Shown: positions 26,368 to 36,467, counted from the first letter of the stretch. The stretch is DNA of 58,889 nt from Pseudarthrobacter sulfonivorans (GCF_024391045.1 NZ_JANFCZ010000027.1:1-58889), one strand, 5' to 3'. Notes: generated by a model from the letters alone, not told the origin. Made by a program: numbers and translations.

Positions 26368-28109
26368 AGCGCACGGAGACCACGTCCACGGTCGTGACCC
26401 GTCCAACGACTCGCGGGCTGCTCAGGACCATCATTGTCATGGCGGTGGTGTTCCTCCTGGCCTCCTGTGCCCGTATCCCCACTTCCGGGCCTGTCGGGAA
26501 GAGCGAGGAAGGCAGCGCAGGCAATGTGAACGCCCCGGTGTTCCTGCCGGCCGCGCCCCAGGCGGGGGCAACGCCCGAAAACATCATCGATTATTTCTAT
26601 CGTGCAGGCAGCGGGTATGAGGGGGACTATGCGGTGGCCCGCGAGTACCTCACGCAGGCCGCGTCTGTTTCCTGGAAACCCGACCAGCGGGCGTTGGTGT
26701 ACCGCTCGGCCACCGTGGTGAAGACCGGCGTCGATAACGTCTACAACTACCAGCTGGATGTGTCCTACACCGTGGATGTTGACGGCATTGCCACGCAGTC
26801 TCCGGAAGGAACCGTCGAGAACATTCCGGTGACGCTCACGCAGGTGGACGGCGAGTGGAGGATTTCGGCAATCCCCAACGGGACGGCGATCCCCGAGGAG
26901 ACGTTCAAGGTCATCTATGGCGCGTACCCCATCTACTTCTACGATCCCAGCTTTACCTATGCAGTACCGGACGTGCGCTGGTTCATCAAGAACAAGACGG
27001 TCAAGGCCATGACCAGCGCCCTGCTTGCCGGCCCCGCGCCGTATCTTCGCGGTGCCGTGGTGAGCGCCTTCCCGTCGGGCATGAAGCTGGCCCGCGAGTC
27101 CGTCCCGGTGGTGTCCGGAGCAGCCCAGGTGGACCTCTCCGCCAAGGAGCTCACCGAGGCATCCACCGAGGACAGACTCCGGATGCAGACCCAGCTGACG
27201 CTCACGTTCCGCAGCCAGCCTGACGTGGTCAATGTTGAGCTGCGCGCTAACCAGGACCTGGTGCGGGTGGAGGACAACGGCTCCGTGCTGCCCCCTGTGC
27301 GGGACAAGAACGTGCCGGCACGGGAGATCGCCATCAGCGGCAACGAACTGGTGCGCTACGAGAACAACAGGGTGTCACCCCTTCCGGACATGCAGCCGGT
27401 GTCCTCGCTGGGTCCCCGCTATCCGGCGGAGTCTCCGGTCTCCCAGACGGTGGCCTTCCTCAACGAAAGCAGGACCACGCTCTACAGCATCGTGCCCGGG
27501 CAGCCGGCCCGCGCCCTGACCACCCGAAGCACCATCACGCATCCTTCATTCAGTCTCCAGGACTGGGTGTGGGCCGCCGGCCCCGGGGCAACCGGAGGCA
27601 CGGAGGTGATAGCCTACCGGCCGGTTGGAGTGCCCGAGGGGGCAACCGTTCCCACTGTCACCATCACCCCGGCGTGGCTGGCGGGAAGGACCGTCAAGGA
27701 TTTCAGGGTTTCCCGGGAAGGCGTCCGGGCCCTGGTGATCTCGGAACAGAACGGACAGACCAAGGTCCAGGTCGCGGGAATTATCCGGAATGCGGACGGG
27801 ACGCCCAAGGAACTGACCACCCCGATCACGCTTGTGACGGAAAGCAACCCGGAGCAGGGGGTCTGGGTCAATGACACAACCGTTGCCGTGATGAAGGGGT
27901 CGGCCAGCGCGAACGTCACCCCGGAGCTGCTCTCCCTCACTTCGGGGCAACCCCAGCAACTGGCTCCCTGGCCTGGCCTGGTGTGGCTGAGCGCCGGCAA
28001 CGGTCCGGAGGAAATCTACGCCCAGTCGGCGGAAGGAATCTTCCAACGGCTGGGGAACGGCTGGTCGCCGCAGCTGAAAGGTCCCATCGACCAGTCCTTC
28101 CCGGGGTAG
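26364..28109 (+). CDS. lpqB: Lipoprotein LpqB (MtrAB accessory)
   Basis: A 581-aa lipoprotein with a signal ending in LLASC (Cys35). A GerMN-like domain lies at about 60-290 and a LpqB beta-propeller at about 300-575 ([35 protein letters not shown] repeats). LpqB is known to interact with MtrB and modulate its signalling in mycobacteria and Streptomyces. The ATG overlaps the mtrB stop, giving the conserved mtrA-mtrB-lpqB operon. Confidence 0.94.
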   Translation: MKRTETTSTVVTRPTTRGLLRTIIVMAVVFLLASCARIPTSGPVGKSEEGSAGNVNAPVFLPAAPQAGATPENIIDYFYRAGSGYEGDYAVAREYLTQAASVSWKPDQRALVYRSATVVKTGVDNVYNYQLDVSYTVDVDGIATQSPEGTVENIPVTLTQVDGEWRISAIPNGTAIPEETFKVIYGAYPIYFYDPSFTYAVPDVRWFIKNKTVKAMTSALLAGPAPYLRGAVVSAFPSGMKLARESVPVVSGAAQVDLSAKELTEASTEDRLRMQTQLTLTFRSQPDVVNVELRANQDLVRVEDNGSVLPPVRDKNVPAREIAISGNELVRYENNRVSPLPDMQPVSSLGPRYPAESPVSQTVAFLNESRTTLYSIVPGQPARALTTRSTITHPSFSLQDWVWAAGPGATGGTEVIAYRPVGVPEGATVPTVTITPAWLAGRTVKDFRVSREGVRALVISEQNGQTKVQVAGIIRNADGTPKELTTPITLVTESNPEQGVWVNDTTVAVMKGSASANVTPELLSLTSGQPQQLAPWPGLVWLSAGNGPEEIYAQSAEGIFQRLGNGWSPQLKGPIDQSFPG

Positions 28110-28142
28110 CCGTTGTCCACATAGGCCGGCTGTTGGCTGGCC

Positions 28143-29123
28143 TTGCCGCCGCGATCGGGCGAGCGTGGAGGCGTGCAGAAAGAACAATCCACGCAGCGTC
28201 CCGGCGGCCGTCCTGCCAGGGCGACCGCCGCCGCGGACCCGGACCTCCTGCCGCCCTTGCTGTCAGCCAAGCACCGCGGCAGCCAGCACCGCGGGTGGGT
28301 GCGGGCTGCAGACCACATTGCGGGTGCCCTGGCTGAGTTCCTGGCGCTTGCGGTCCCGGTGGACTGTGTCTGCTGCGGGGCAGAGGACCTGGCGCTGTGT
28401 GTGGCCTGTGAACGGCAGGTGCGGCTTCTGACCCGGCACCCCTTCAGGGCCGAGGAGCAGGCGCCGGCCCTGATGGACGTCGACGGCGGCGTGATCCTCC
28501 CTGTCGTCGCGGCCGGGGTGTACCGCGAGGAATTGGCCCAAGCGCTGCTGTCGTTTAAGCGCCACGGCCAGCACCAACTCAAGGCCGTCTTTGCCAAGGG
28601 CCTGGGGAACGGCATTGCCGCAGCAACGGCAGGGCTCGACGACGTCTGCCTGGTCCCGGTACCCAGCAGCACCGGTGCATTCATCAAACGCGGCTTCAGC
28701 CCCATCCACCTGCTGCTGTCCCCCTGGCTGCAGGTCCAAGGCCGTCCCCGCAGCGGACTGCAGGTTGCGGACGTGCTCAGAAAATCCCGGCGCCGGGCGG
28801 CCCTGCAGCAGCTCCCGGGCGGCCAGAAGGGCCTTGGGCGGGGAGCCAGGGCCGCCCGGGTTCGGCGGTCCATGACCGTGCCGGCATACAAGCGCCTCAA
28901 GGTGACCGGCCGCCGGTGCGTCATCGTGGACGACGTCCTCACCACCGGCGCCACGCTCGCCGAAGCGGCCCGTGCCCTGCACGCCGGGGGAGCCGTTGTG
29001 GCCGGGGCGGTCGTACTTGCGGCGACACGCCCGCCCGATTCAGCCGGTAGCGGAGCGGGGTCCCCGGCAGCCGGCGGAAAGCCGCCCGTCTTGGAAAAAA
29101 ATAAACGAATAAAGGATGAATAA
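28143..29123 (+). CDS. ComF-family phosphoribosyltransferase-like protein
   Basis: An N-terminal zinc ribbon (CVCCG then LCVACE, at about residues 75-90) precedes a type I phosphoribosyltransferase fold. The PRPP loop VIVDDVLTTGATLAEAAR is near 270, and SFKRHGQHQL is typical of ComF. In firmicutes ComF takes part in DNA uptake; the actinobacterial function is unclear. The start is uncertain: TTG 28143 opens the frame, GTG 28173 has GGAGG but only one base of spacing, and the conserved part begins later. It lies 33 bases after lpqB, as in Mycobacterium. Confidence 0.82.
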   Translation: MPPRSGERGGVQKEQSTQRPGGRPARATAAADPDLLPPLLSAKHRGSQHRGWVRAADHIAGALAEFLALAVPVDCVCCGAEDLALCVACERQVRLLTRHPFRAEEQAPALMDVDGGVILPVVAAGVYREELAQALLSFKRHGQHQLKAVFAKGLGNGIAAATAGLDDVCLVPVPSSTGAFIKRGFSPIHLLLSPWLQVQGRPRSGLQVADVLRKSRRRAALQQLPGGQKGLGRGARAARVRRSMTVPAYKRLKVTGRRCVIVDDVLTTGATLAEAARALHAGGAVVAGAVVLAATRPPDSAGSGAGSPAAGGKPPVLEKNKRIKDE

Positions 29124-29146
29124 GCGGTGGCTATGAACTAACGTCG

Positions 29147-29176
29147 TTGATGGGTACCAAGAACAAGTTGTACCTT
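29147..29176 (+). promoter_or_regulatory. Promoter-like site before hpf (TTGATG-18-TACCTT)
   Basis: TTGATG (29147-29152) and TACCTT (29171-29176) are 18 bases apart. The spacer and -10 carry an inverted repeat GGTAC (29153) ... GTACC (29174), a possible operator. The leader to the hpf ATG would be about 85 bases. Confidence 0.4.
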
Positions 29177-29268
29177 TCGATGGCGGCTCGGAAAGGGGCT
29201 CGACTGTCAATCAGATCGGCCTCTGGGAAGTGCTGTCATCGTGTCACCGAAGTCATTTGGAGGGCACC

Positions 29269-29994
29269 ATGGAGTTTATGATCAGCGGACGAAATCTGAC
29301 GGTCTCAGACCGATTCCGCGAATACGCCGGTGAGAAGATCTCGAAGATCGAGTCACTGGGCGACAAGGTCCAGCGGGTGGATGCGAAGGTGTCCAAAGAG
29401 ACGAACGCACGCCAGACCGGCGACCAACTCACCGTTGAGGTGACCGTGCTGGGCCGCGGACCGGTGATCCGCGCCGAAGCCAGCGCCGCAGACAAATTCG
29501 CGGCATTTGATCTCGCCTACACCAAACTGCTGGAACGCCTCCGCCGGGCCAAGGACCGCAAGAAGGTCCACCACGGCCGCCATACCCCCAAGGCCGTCCG
29601 CGAAGCAACGGCGTCATTGGAGCCCGCCAGCACCAGCGAACCGCTTTACGTTGAGGCAAGCCACCGAAGCGAGCCGCAGGCAACACCTGCCGAAGCATCG
29701 CCTTATGACCGCGAAAACGACATCCCTGCCGGGGACTCCCCGGTGCTGATCCGGCGCAAGGTCTTCCCCGCCGCCTCCCTTAGCCTTGACGACGCCGTGG
29801 ACAACATGGAGCTCGTGGGCCACGATTTCTACCTGTTTGTCGACAAAGCCACCAACACGCCGTCCGTCGTCTACCGCCGGCGCGGCTGGACGTACGGGGT
29901 CATCACCCTTGATCACGAATGCGAACCTGGTGACACCGTGGTTGAAGAAAAGATTCTTGCTTACCGTTCCGACGATCAGGCTGCGAAAGTCTAG
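29269..29994 (+). CDS. hpf: Long-form ribosome hibernation promoting factor
   Basis: A 241-aa factor that binds the 30S A/P site and dimerises 70S ribosomes in stationary phase. The N-terminal S30AE domain is at residues 1-105 (MEFMISGRNLTVSDRFREYA). A variable linker follows, then the C-terminal dimerisation domain at about 175-235 (VLIRRKVFPAASLSLDDAVDN, then LFVDKATNTPSVVYRRR). GGAGGG lies five bases before the ATG. The order comF-hpf-secA is conserved in Actinobacteria. Confidence 0.95.
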   Translation: MEFMISGRNLTVSDRFREYAGEKISKIESLGDKVQRVDAKVSKETNARQTGDQLTVEVTVLGRGPVIRAEASAADKFAAFDLAYTKLLERLRRAKDRKKVHHGRHTPKAVREATASLEPASTSEPLYVEASHRSEPQATPAEASPYDRENDIPAGDSPVLIRRKVFPAASLSLDDAVDNMELVGHDFYLFVDKATNTPSVVYRRRGWTYGVITLDHECEPGDTVVEEKILAYRSDDQAAKV

Positions 29995-30026
29995 GGTGGT
30001 TACCACCCGTCAATGAAGGGACTGAT

Positions 30027-31295
30027 GTGCCGGCAACGTTGAGCCTTGACCAGGCCCGACGGATCGCACTGGCAGCACAGGGACTCGACAAAGGACGGCC
30101 CGCCGGCCCCGTGACCCCACGGGCGGTGGGCCGTACCCTTGCCCGGCTCCAGCTGGTCCAGATCGACTCCGTTAATGTGCTGTCGCGCAGTCACTTCCTT
30201 CCCTTCTTTTCGAGACTGGGGAACTACGACCGCACCATCCTGCACCGGATGTCAGGAACCCACCCCCGGCGCATGATGGAGTACTGGGCGCACGAAGCCA
30301 GCTACATCCGGCCCGAACTCTTCCCGGACCTCGTCGTCTGGCAGAAACGCGCATGGGTCGGCGCTGCGGCCCTGGACCCCGTACTGCGCGATGCCGTGAC
30401 AAAAGAGATCCTTGAGGTGCTGGCCGCCGGAAAGCCCCTGACGGCAGCGGAACTTACGGCAAGAATCGGCCACGTCGAGGACCGGCGTACTGACAACTGG
30501 GGATGGAACTGGAACGCGGTCAAACGGGTCCTTGAGCACCTCTTCGAGGACGGCACGATCTCGGCGGCGTCCAGAAGCGATCAGTTCGAGCGCCGGTATG
30601 CCCTCACGGAACGGGTCGTGCCGAACCGGCTGACGGTCGCGGCGAGCCGGCCCGATCCCGTGGATGCCATCAACCGCCTCATCGATGCCGCCGCCCAGGC
30701 CCACGGGATCGGCACCGTTCGCTGCTTTGCGGACTACTTCCGCACACCCGTCAAGGCTGCGGCCGCCGCCGTGGACCATCTTGTGAGCACCGGGCGGCTG
30801 GAGCCCGTCACGGTGGCGGGGTGGGACCGGAAAGTCTTCCTGCACGCGGATGCCAGACAGCCCCGGCAGGCTGCGGGACGGGCGTTGCTGAGCCCGTTCG
30901 ATTCGATGGTGTTCGAACGGCGCAGGCTCGAGGAGCTGTTTGGGTTTCACTACCGGATCGAAATTTATACTCCCGGGCACCTGCGGCGATACGGGTATTA
31001 CGTCCTGCCGTTCCTCCTGGCGGACAGGTTTGTGGCCCGAGTGGACCTGAAGGCTGACCGCCCGGCAGGGAAACTACTGGTCAGATCCGCCTTCGGGGAG
31101 CCCGACGCGCCGCCGGGGACCGCCGTCGAACTCTCCGAAGAGCTGGAACTGATGGCCGAATGGCTCGGGTTGGAGGACATTGTGGTCAGCCCGGTGGGAG
31201 ACCTGGCGGAGCCTCTCGCCGCCGCATTGCGGCACCGGAGCGGGCCGATCCGCTCTCAGGGAACAGCGGCCACGTGGCCAGCGTCTCTCCCGTAG
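30027..31295 (+). CDS. YcaQ/AlkX-like winged-helix DNA glycosylase (HTH_42 family)
   Basis: A 422-aa protein of the HTH_42 family, whose bacterial members include the DNA crosslink glycosylases AlkZ and YcaQ/AlkX. It has the opening LSLDQARRIALAAQGL and the catalytic-type motif Gln45-Ile46-Asp47 (VQIDSVNVL), the Q-hydrophobic-D form of the YcaQ subgroup. PFDSMVFERRRLEELFGFHYRIEIY is a second family hallmark. It probably unhooks alkylation adducts. The GTG start is 32 bases after hpf; its stop overlaps a TAGACT -10-like element before secA. Confidence 0.82.
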   Translation: MPATLSLDQARRIALAAQGLDKGRPAGPVTPRAVGRTLARLQLVQIDSVNVLSRSHFLPFFSRLGNYDRTILHRMSGTHPRRMMEYWAHEASYIRPELFPDLVVWQKRAWVGAAALDPVLRDAVTKEILEVLAAGKPLTAAELTARIGHVEDRRTDNWGWNWNAVKRVLEHLFEDGTISAASRSDQFERRYALTERVVPNRLTVAASRPDPVDAINRLIDAAAQAHGIGTVRCFADYFRTPVKAAAAAVDHLVSTGRLEPVTVAGWDRKVFLHADARQPRQAAGRALLSPFDSMVFERRRLEELFGFHYRIEIYTPGHLRRYGYYVLPFLLADRFVARVDLKADRPAGKLLVRSAFGEPDAPPGTAVELSEELELMAEWLGLEDIVVSPVGDLAEPLAAALRHRSGPIRSQGTAATWPASLP

Positions 31296-31342
31296 ACTAA
31301 AAACGCCAGAATTCGGCAGCATCAGACTGGGAGTATCTTCAC

Positions 31343-34081
31343 GTGGCATCACTTATCGAAAAACTTCTCCGTACGGGTGACAAAAAAACCCTGCGGCAAC
31401 TTCGGAACTATGCCGACTCCATCAATGCTCTCGAAGAATCATTCCAGACCTTCACTGACGCGGAACTCCGTGAGGAGACCGATCGCCTCCGCGCCCGCCA
31501 CCTGGACGGCGAGAAATTGGACGATCTGCTGCCGGAGGCCTTCGCCGCCGTCCGGGAGGCGTCGTCGCGCACATTGGGCATGCGCCACTTTGACGTCCAG
31601 CTGATGGGCGGCGCTGCCCTCCACCTGGGCAACATCGCCGAAATGAAGACCGGTGAAGGCAAGACCCTCGTGGCCACCGCTCCGGCCTACCTGAACGCCC
31701 TCACCGGCAACGGCGTCCATGTGGTCACCGTGAACGACTACCTTGCCGAATACCAGTCGGACCTGATGGGAAGGGTCTACCGGTTCCTGGGCCTCACCAG
31801 CGGGTGCATCCTTTCCAACCAGGATCCCTCGGTGCGCCGGCAGATGTATGCTGCGGACATCACATACGGCACCAACAACGAATTTGGCTTCGACTACCTG
31901 CGCGACAACATGGCGTGGGACAAGTCCGAATTGGTCCAGCGCGGCCACAACTTCGCCATCGTCGATGAGGTTGACTCCATCCTCATCGATGAGGCCCGAA
32001 CGCCGCTGATCATTTCCGGCCCTGCCCAGGGGGACACCAACCGCTGGTACAGCGAATTCGCCAAAGTGGTCCAGCGGCTGAAACTCGGCGAAGACTACGA
32101 GACCGATGAGAAAAAGCGCACGGTGGGTGTCCTGGAGAGCGGCATCGAAAAGGTGGAGGACTACCTGGGCATCCAGAACCTTTACGAGTCCGCGAACACG
32201 CCACTGATCGGCTTCCTCAACAACGCCATCAAAGCCAAGGAACTCTTCAAGCGTGACAAGGACTACGTCATTCTCGACGGCGAGGTCCTCATTGTCGACG
32301 AGCACACGGGCCGTATTCTGGCGGGGCGCCGTTACAACGAAGGAATGCACCAGGCCATCGAGGCCAAGGAAGCCGTTGAGATCAAGGCCGAGAACCAGAC
32401 CCTGGCAACGGTGACCCTGCAGAACTACTTCCGCATGTATTCCAAGCTTGCCGGCATGACCGGCACGGCCGAGACTGAGGCCGCCGAATTCATGAGCACC
32501 TACAAACTGGGTGTTGTGGCCATCCCCACCAACCGGGATATGCAGCGCATTGACCAGTCGGACCTGGTCTACAAAAACGAGACAGTTAAGTTCGACGCCG
32601 TGGTGCAGGACATCGCCGAACGGCACGAAAAAGGCCAGCCGGTCCTCGTGGGCACCACCAGCGTCGAGAAGAGCGAATACCTGTCGCGGCTGCTGGCGAA
32701 GGAAGGCATCCGGCACGAGGTCCTCAACGCCAAGAACCACGCGCGTGAAGCTGCCATTGTGGCGCAGGCCGGGCGCAAGGGCGCCGTCACGGTTGCCACC
32801 AACATGGCAGGCCGCGGCACTGACATCATGCTGGGTGGAAACGCCGAGTTCACGGCCGTGGCCGAACTGGCCAGTCGCGGACTGGATCCGGAGGAAAACT
32901 CCGAAGAGTATGAGGGCGCATGGCCTGCAGCACTGGAGGCAGCCAAGCAGGCAGTCAAGGACGAACACGAGGAAGTGCTGAACACCGGCGGCCTCTACGT
33001 CCTCGGAACCGAACGGCACGAATCCCGGCGCATCGACAACCAGCTTCGTGGCCGCTCCGGCCGCCAGGGCGATCCGGGCGAGTCCCGTTTCTACCTCTCG
33101 CTGACCGACGACCTCATGCGGCTCTTCAACTCCGGTGCCGCCGAACGCCTGATGAACAGCTCCGTCCCGGACGATGTCGCACTGGAGTCGAAGCTGGTCT
33201 CCCGCGCCATCGCGTCCGCGCAGGGCCAGGTGGAGGGCCGCAACGCCGAGCAGCGCAAGAACGTGCTGAAGTACGACGACGTCCTGAACCGCCAGCGTGA
33301 AGCCATCTACGGTGACCGTCGCAGGATCCTCGAAGGCGACGATCTGCACGAGAAGGTGCAGTTCTTCATTGAGGACACCATCACCGCGCTCATTGACGCG
33401 GCCACCGCCGAGGGCAATGGTGACGACTGGGACTTCACCCAGCTGTGGACCAACCTGAAGACGCTGTACCCCGTCAGTGTTACCGCTGAGGAGATCATCG
33501 AGGAAGCGGGCGGCAAATCCCGGCTTACCGTGGAGATGCTCAAGGAGGAATTGCTCTCTGATGCACGCCTGGTCTACCAGGCCCGCGAAGAGGCCATCGG
33601 TTCGGAGAGCATGCGTGAGCTGGAACGCCGCGTGGTGCTCTCAGTCATCGGGCGTAAGTGGCAGGAGCACCTCTACGAGATGGACTATCTTAAGGAGGGC
33701 ATCGGCCTGCGTGCCATGGCCCAGCGCGACCCGCTGGTCGAATACCAGCGCGAGGGCTTTACTATGTTCCAGGCCATGATGGAGGCCATCCGCGAAGAAA
33801 GCGTCGGCTTCCTGTACAACCTGGAAGTTGAGGTGACACCGGCGCAGGACCTGATGGTGACCGATGCCGCCGGCGGCCACACCGAACACGTTGAACCGCA
33901 GATCCACGCCGCCGGCCTGGAGGCGCCGGAGAAACCGGCGCAGCTGCAGTACACGGCCCCCCGCGAGGACGGCGGCACCGAGACGCGGATTGAAGGGCGC
34001 GCGTCGTCCCGGTCCGGCAACCCAGCCAAGGCAGCCGCGCAGGATGCCGCCAAGCGCCAGACAAAGAAGAAGCGCCGCTGA
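31343..34081 (+). CDS. secA: Preprotein translocase ATPase SecA
   Basis: A 912-aa motor that pushes preproteins through SecYEG. The Walker A motif GEGKTLVA has Lys107. [16 protein letters not shown] is motif II (DEAD-like), followed by the preprotein crosslinking region, [10 protein letters not shown] and [10 protein letters not shown] in NBD2, then the helical scaffold. The C-terminus is Lys/Arg-rich (KRQTKKKRR) and lacks the zinc-binding SecB tail, as usual in Actinobacteria. The GTG start has GGGAG nine bases before it. It corresponds to SecA1 by neighbourhood. Confidence 0.96.
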   Translation: MASLIEKLLRTGDKKTLRQLRNYADSINALEESFQTFTDAELREETDRLRARHLDGEKLDDLLPEAFAAVREASSRTLGMRHFDVQLMGGAALHLGNIAEMKTGEGKTLVATAPAYLNALTGNGVHVVTVNDYLAEYQSDLMGRVYRFLGLTSGCILSNQDPSVRRQMYAADITYGTNNEFGFDYLRDNMAWDKSELVQRGHNFAIVDEVDSILIDEARTPLIISGPAQGDTNRWYSEFAKVVQRLKLGEDYETDEKKRTVGVLESGIEKVEDYLGIQNLYESANTPLIGFLNNAIKAKELFKRDKDYVILDGEVLIVDEHTGRILAGRRYNEGMHQAIEAKEAVEIKAENQTLATVTLQNYFRMYSKLAGMTGTAETEAAEFMSTYKLGVVAIPTNRDMQRIDQSDLVYKNETVKFDAVVQDIAERHEKGQPVLVGTTSVEKSEYLSRLLAKEGIRHEVLNAKNHAREAAIVAQAGRKGAVTVATNMAGRGTDIMLGGNAEFTAVAELASRGLDPEENSEEYEGAWPAALEAAKQAVKDEHEEVLNTGGLYVLGTERHESRRIDNQLRGRSGRQGDPGESRFYLSLTDDLMRLFNSGAAERLMNSSVPDDVALESKLVSRAIASAQGQVEGRNAEQRKNVLKYDDVLNRQREAIYGDRRRILEGDDLHEKVQFFIEDTITALIDAATAEGNGDDWDFTQLWTNLKTLYPVSVTAEEIIEEAGGKSRLTVEMLKEELLSDARLVYQAREEAIGSESMRELERRVVLSVIGRKWQEHLYEMDYLKEGIGLRAMAQRDPLVEYQREGFTMFQAMMEAIREESVGFLYNLEVEVTPAQDLMVTDAAGGHTEHVEPQIHAAGLEAPEKPAQLQYTAPREDGGTETRIEGRASSRSGNPAKAAAQDAAKRQTKKKRR

Positions 34082-34100
34082 CGGCAGCGCGAAGATCCAT

Positions 34101-34140
34101 GGAAGTGCCCGGAGCTATGGCTCCGGGCACTTCCTGTTTC
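34101..34140 (+). terminator. Rho-independent terminator after secA
   Basis: A perfect 15-bp stem (34101-34115 and 34120-34134) with a TATG loop, followed by TGTTTCT. It lies between secA and the convergent Rv3235-family gene and could serve both. Confidence 0.85.
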
Positions 34141-34167
34141 TGCCATAAGCCTCAGCCGACTATGGGC

Positions 34168-34635
34168 TCAGCCAACCACGAGCTCAGTCACCCGCCAGAC
34201 CTGTTTACTCCGTTCCAGGCGGACGGCGACCGCCCGCGCGCGGACGTCGTCAACCACCACTGCGCTTGCCTCGTAAATGCCTGGAGCGACCTCACACGCG
34301 CGGACTGAACGGACCACTGAATTCTTGTGCAGCCGGGCCAGAGTGGGTGAGGTGGAGCGGGCCAGTTCCCGCCGAATGAGGGCGGCCCGGTGCTGGAGGG
34401 CGGTGAGGCAGCGCGGATCCAGGCGCCGGGCCAGCTGATGGATTGGCCGGATCCCGGCGAGCACTTCCATGGCCGCCTGCACAGTACTGCGCGCGATCGC
34501 GAGGACCTCCGCTTCGTGGTCAGCTGCCTTTAACTGGCGGCCTGGAGTCCCGGCGGGTTGAAGATCGACGTGGCGGACGGCTGCCGCTGGGACCCCGTTG
34601 GCCCTCACGGAGCGGATGGGCGTAACTGCGTTCAT
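34168..34635 (-). CDS. Rv3235-family protein
   Basis: A 155-aa cytoplasmic protein of the family typified by M. tuberculosis Rv3235 (DUF6459), which also lies downstream of secA. Residues 50-150 hold the domain: helical IARSTVQAAMEVLAGIRPIHQLARRLDPRC, then paired beta-strands RSVRACEVAPGIYEASAVVVDD and AVAVRLERSKQVWRVTELVVG. Role unknown. ATG 34635 follows GGGGAAG at five bases; a longer frame upstream to 34674 is unlikely. It lies 44 bases downstream of the LysM gene and is probably co-transcribed with it. Confidence 0.82.
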   Translation of the reverse strand: MNAVTPIRSVRANGVPAAAVRHVDLQPAGTPGRQLKAADHEAEVLAIARSTVQAAMEVLAGIRPIHQLARRLDPRCLTALQHRAALIRRELARSTSPTLARLHKNSVVRSVRACEVAPGIYEASAVVVDDVRARAVAVRLERSKQVWRVTELVVG

Positions 34636-34679
34636 GTGCTTCCCCTTCGATTGTGTGCTGATGAATGCCGGCACTTCCG

Positions 34680-35504
34680 TTATGCCGTGGCGGGTGCCTT
34701 CAGGATCTGACCGGGCAGCAGGACGTTCGGATTTTCGCCGATCTGCGCCTTGTTGGCCTCATACCAGCGCGGCCATTGCAGGGCGACGTCAACGTCCGAG
34801 GCAGTAGGTCCAAGCTGACGCAACGCAATGTCCCAAAGGGTGTCCCCGGCCAGCACCGTGACCTCGAACGCGGATGGCGGCGAGCCCTGTGCGGCGCGGA
34901 CGGGCCGGGCGGACAACAGCCCGGGATCGGTTACCGGCGGGCTGGGACGCCAGTCCGGCCCGACCGCCTCCAAACCAGAATGCGGTTCAGTGACCGGCGC
35001 GGCCGCCGCGGCGACCGGCGGCTCCGGCGGCGCGTACGCGGGCTCCGGGGCAGGCTGGGCGTTGACCGTGGGCGCCCACTGGGCCTGGACGGTTGCTCCC
35101 TGTGTCGGCGACCAGGCCGGCCCAGCTGGTGGTGCGGCCGCCTCGGCCATGGGAGCAGCGAGAAGCTGGGCGGACAGCGCTGCCACGGCGAGCCGCAGCA
35201 TAAAAGACGGACAGAGCCTGCCTGCCCGGTCGGCGGCACGCCGCCGGCCGCAGCGCACCAGCACTGCGACTGCCAAAGACGCCACGACGGCAAAAATCCA
35301 CCACGCGACGATGGCGAGCCCTGCGGCGACGGCCACTGCCCCCAAGAGGTCATCGAAGCCGGCCGCCTGCCGCCGGGCCGCCGAGAAATGCCACCGGTCC
35401 ATCAGCCCCGCGCCTGCCAAGCAGAGGAACGAGCCCAGAAGAAGGATGGAAACAGCCATTATTGCGTCTGCGCGAAGAATTCGTGCCGTGCGAGTCGTCA
35501 CCAC
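34680..35504 (-). CDS. Membrane protein with C-terminal LysM domain
   Basis: About 274 aa. Three hydrophobic segments lie at roughly 14-34, 52-80 and 100-118, followed by a Pro/Ala-rich linker. The C-terminal LysM-type domain begins VLAGDTLWDIALRQLGPTASDVDVAL and ends with LLPGQIL, as in LysM proteins that bind peptidoglycan. The start GTG is at 35504 or 35501; GAGAGGA lies just before. The coding strand is preceded by the phased TTTGAT ladder in the 5' leader. Followed by the Rv3235-family gene. Confidence 0.8.
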   Translation of the reverse strand: MVTTRTARILRADAIMAVSILLLGSFLCLAGAGLMDRWHFSAARRQAAGFDDLLGAVAVAAGLAIVAWWIFAVVASLAVAVLVRCGRRRAADRAGRLCPSFMLRLAVAALSAQLLAAPMAEAAAPPAGPAWSPTQGATVQAQWAPTVNAQPAPEPAYAPPEPPVAAAAAPVTEPHSGLEAVGPDWRPSPPVTDPGLLSARPVRAAQGSPPSAFEVTVLAGDTLWDIALRQLGPTASDVDVALQWPRWYEANKAQIGENPNVLLPGQILKAPATA

Positions 35505-35515
35505 ATTCCTCTCTG

Positions 35516-35560
35516 TTTGATGTACTTTGATGCTGTTTGATTTAACTAGGTTTAGTTTGG
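35516..35560. repeat. Helically phased TTTGAT direct repeats
   Basis: TTTGAT occurs at 35516, 35526 and 35536, and TTTGG at 35556, all exactly in a 10-base register; only the 35546 slot is off-consensus. The block lies in the gap between the LysM gene and the divergent Sm-like gene. One helical turn per copy suggests a head-to-tail bound regulator. Confidence 0.6.
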
Positions 35561-35597
35561 CCCGGTTGTATCGGATTTGTCTAGTGAATGGAATGAA

Positions 35598-35627
35598 TTG
35601 ACCGTCCACAAATCAGCGCCCTACGCT
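35598..35627 (+). promoter_or_regulatory. Promoter for the two-Sm-fold gene (TTGACC-18-TACGCT)
   Basis: TTGACC (35598-35603) and TACGCT (35622-35627) are 18 bases apart. The -10 ends eight bases before the ATG at 35635, implying a leaderless or one-base-leader mRNA; no ribosome site is visible. Confidence 0.6.
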
Positions 35628-35634
35628 TGGGCCC

Positions 35635-36207
35635 ATGCGATGGGATGCACTGTTCGGTGATATGGAGGCGCAGTTTGGCGAGGGCGCTGCGCTGGCAGTC
35701 GAAGCCGAGATTTCTGAACGGGCCAGGGTTGAATCCGCTTCGGTGGTCCTTGCGGACAGGCTGCGGGGTGGCCTCGGTACCCAGCTGGCCGTTTGCCTTC
35801 TCGGTGGGCGGACCTTCGAGGGTGTCCTCAGCCACGCAGGGGCAGATGCGCTGGTCCTGGATGAGGTGCGCCGCCAGGTCCTGATTCCCTACGGCGCGGT
35901 GGCGCACTATGCCGGCCTGGGACGCATTTCCGTGGGGGAACCGTCACCCGTCCGGCGGCGGATCGGGCTGGCCCATGCCTTGCGCGGCCTGGCGCGGGAC
36001 AGGGCCGGGCTGGCGGTTATCCTGCGGCACAGCCCCCATGACGGTACCGGGCTGACCGGTGTCATTGACCGGGTGGGCGCCGACTTCCTGGATCTGGCGC
36101 TGGTGGGTCCGGGGGAGGCCAGGCGGGCATCGCAGGTCCGCCAGGTGGCCACCATTCCTTTTGAATCGCTGGGCGCTGTCCGCTCATGGCACACCGGTGA
36201 CATCTAG
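35635..36207 (+). CDS. Conserved hypothetical with two Sm-like halves
   Basis: A 190-aa soluble protein I cannot assign to a named family. Residues about 45-92 read QLAVCLLGGRTFEGVLSHAG then ADALVLDE and VLIPYGAVAHY. Residues about 128-185 repeat the scheme: LAVILRHSPHDGTGLTGVID, RVGADFLDLALV and ATIPFESLGAVRS. Both look like the Sm/Hfq or SH3-type strand pattern (G-x-V near a Gly-Ala-Asp, then a final I-P-x-x-x-hydrophobic strand), so a tandem Sm-like fold with possible RNA or protein binding is inferred. Likely leaderless. Confidence 0.7.
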   Translation: MRWDALFGDMEAQFGEGAALAVEAEISERARVESASVVLADRLRGGLGTQLAVCLLGGRTFEGVLSHAGADALVLDEVRRQVLIPYGAVAHYAGLGRISVGEPSPVRRRIGLAHALRGLARDRAGLAVILRHSPHDGTGLTGVIDRVGADFLDLALVGPGEARRASQVRQVATIPFESLGAVRSWHTGDI

Positions 36208-36224
36208 GCGTGCCCCGGCAGGGC

Positions 36225-36440
36225 TTAGCCCTGCTTGGCCTTAGCCTCCTGGATCATGCGGCTGGCCTCGGCGTAACGTTCCTCGATGTACTGCTCCAGC
36301 ATCTTCTCCTCGACGCGCCACTGCCCCCTGCCACCCACCTGGATGGCTTTGAGCTCACCGCTGCGTACCAGTGCATAGGCTGCCGGCGAGTTGATCTGGA
36401 GCTGTTCGGCCACATCGGCGAGGGTGAGAAATCTGGGCAT
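36225..36440 (-). CDS. Small excisionase/BldC-like HTH protein
   Basis: A 71-aa DNA-binding protein of the excisionase (HTH_17) type related to MerR: FLTLADVAEQLQINSPAAYALV forms the helix-turn-helix, GELKAIQVGGRGQWR the wing, and EKMLEQYIEERYAEASRMIQEA a C-terminal helix. The size and layout match BldC (68 aa). Small proteins of this type can bind direct repeats head to tail. It ends 17 bases from the convergent Sm-like gene. Phased TTTGRT repeats lie on both sides of the locus, including its own upstream region. Confidence 0.88.
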   Translation of the reverse strand: MPRFLTLADVAEQLQINSPAAYALVRSGELKAIQVGGRGQWRVEEKMLEQYIEERYAEASRMIQEAKAKQG

Positions 36441-36467
36441 GCAACCAGTTTGCCACTTAAGGCTTTA

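Noticed and set aside
24259..26406. Long open frame on the minus strand opposite mtrB (about 715 codons)
   Set aside because: It mirrors mtrB exactly, has no recognisable domain or ribosome site, and such frames are common in high-GC DNA.
31439..33349. 636-codon minus-strand frame inside secA
   Set aside because: Shadow of the very well conserved secA; no start signal.
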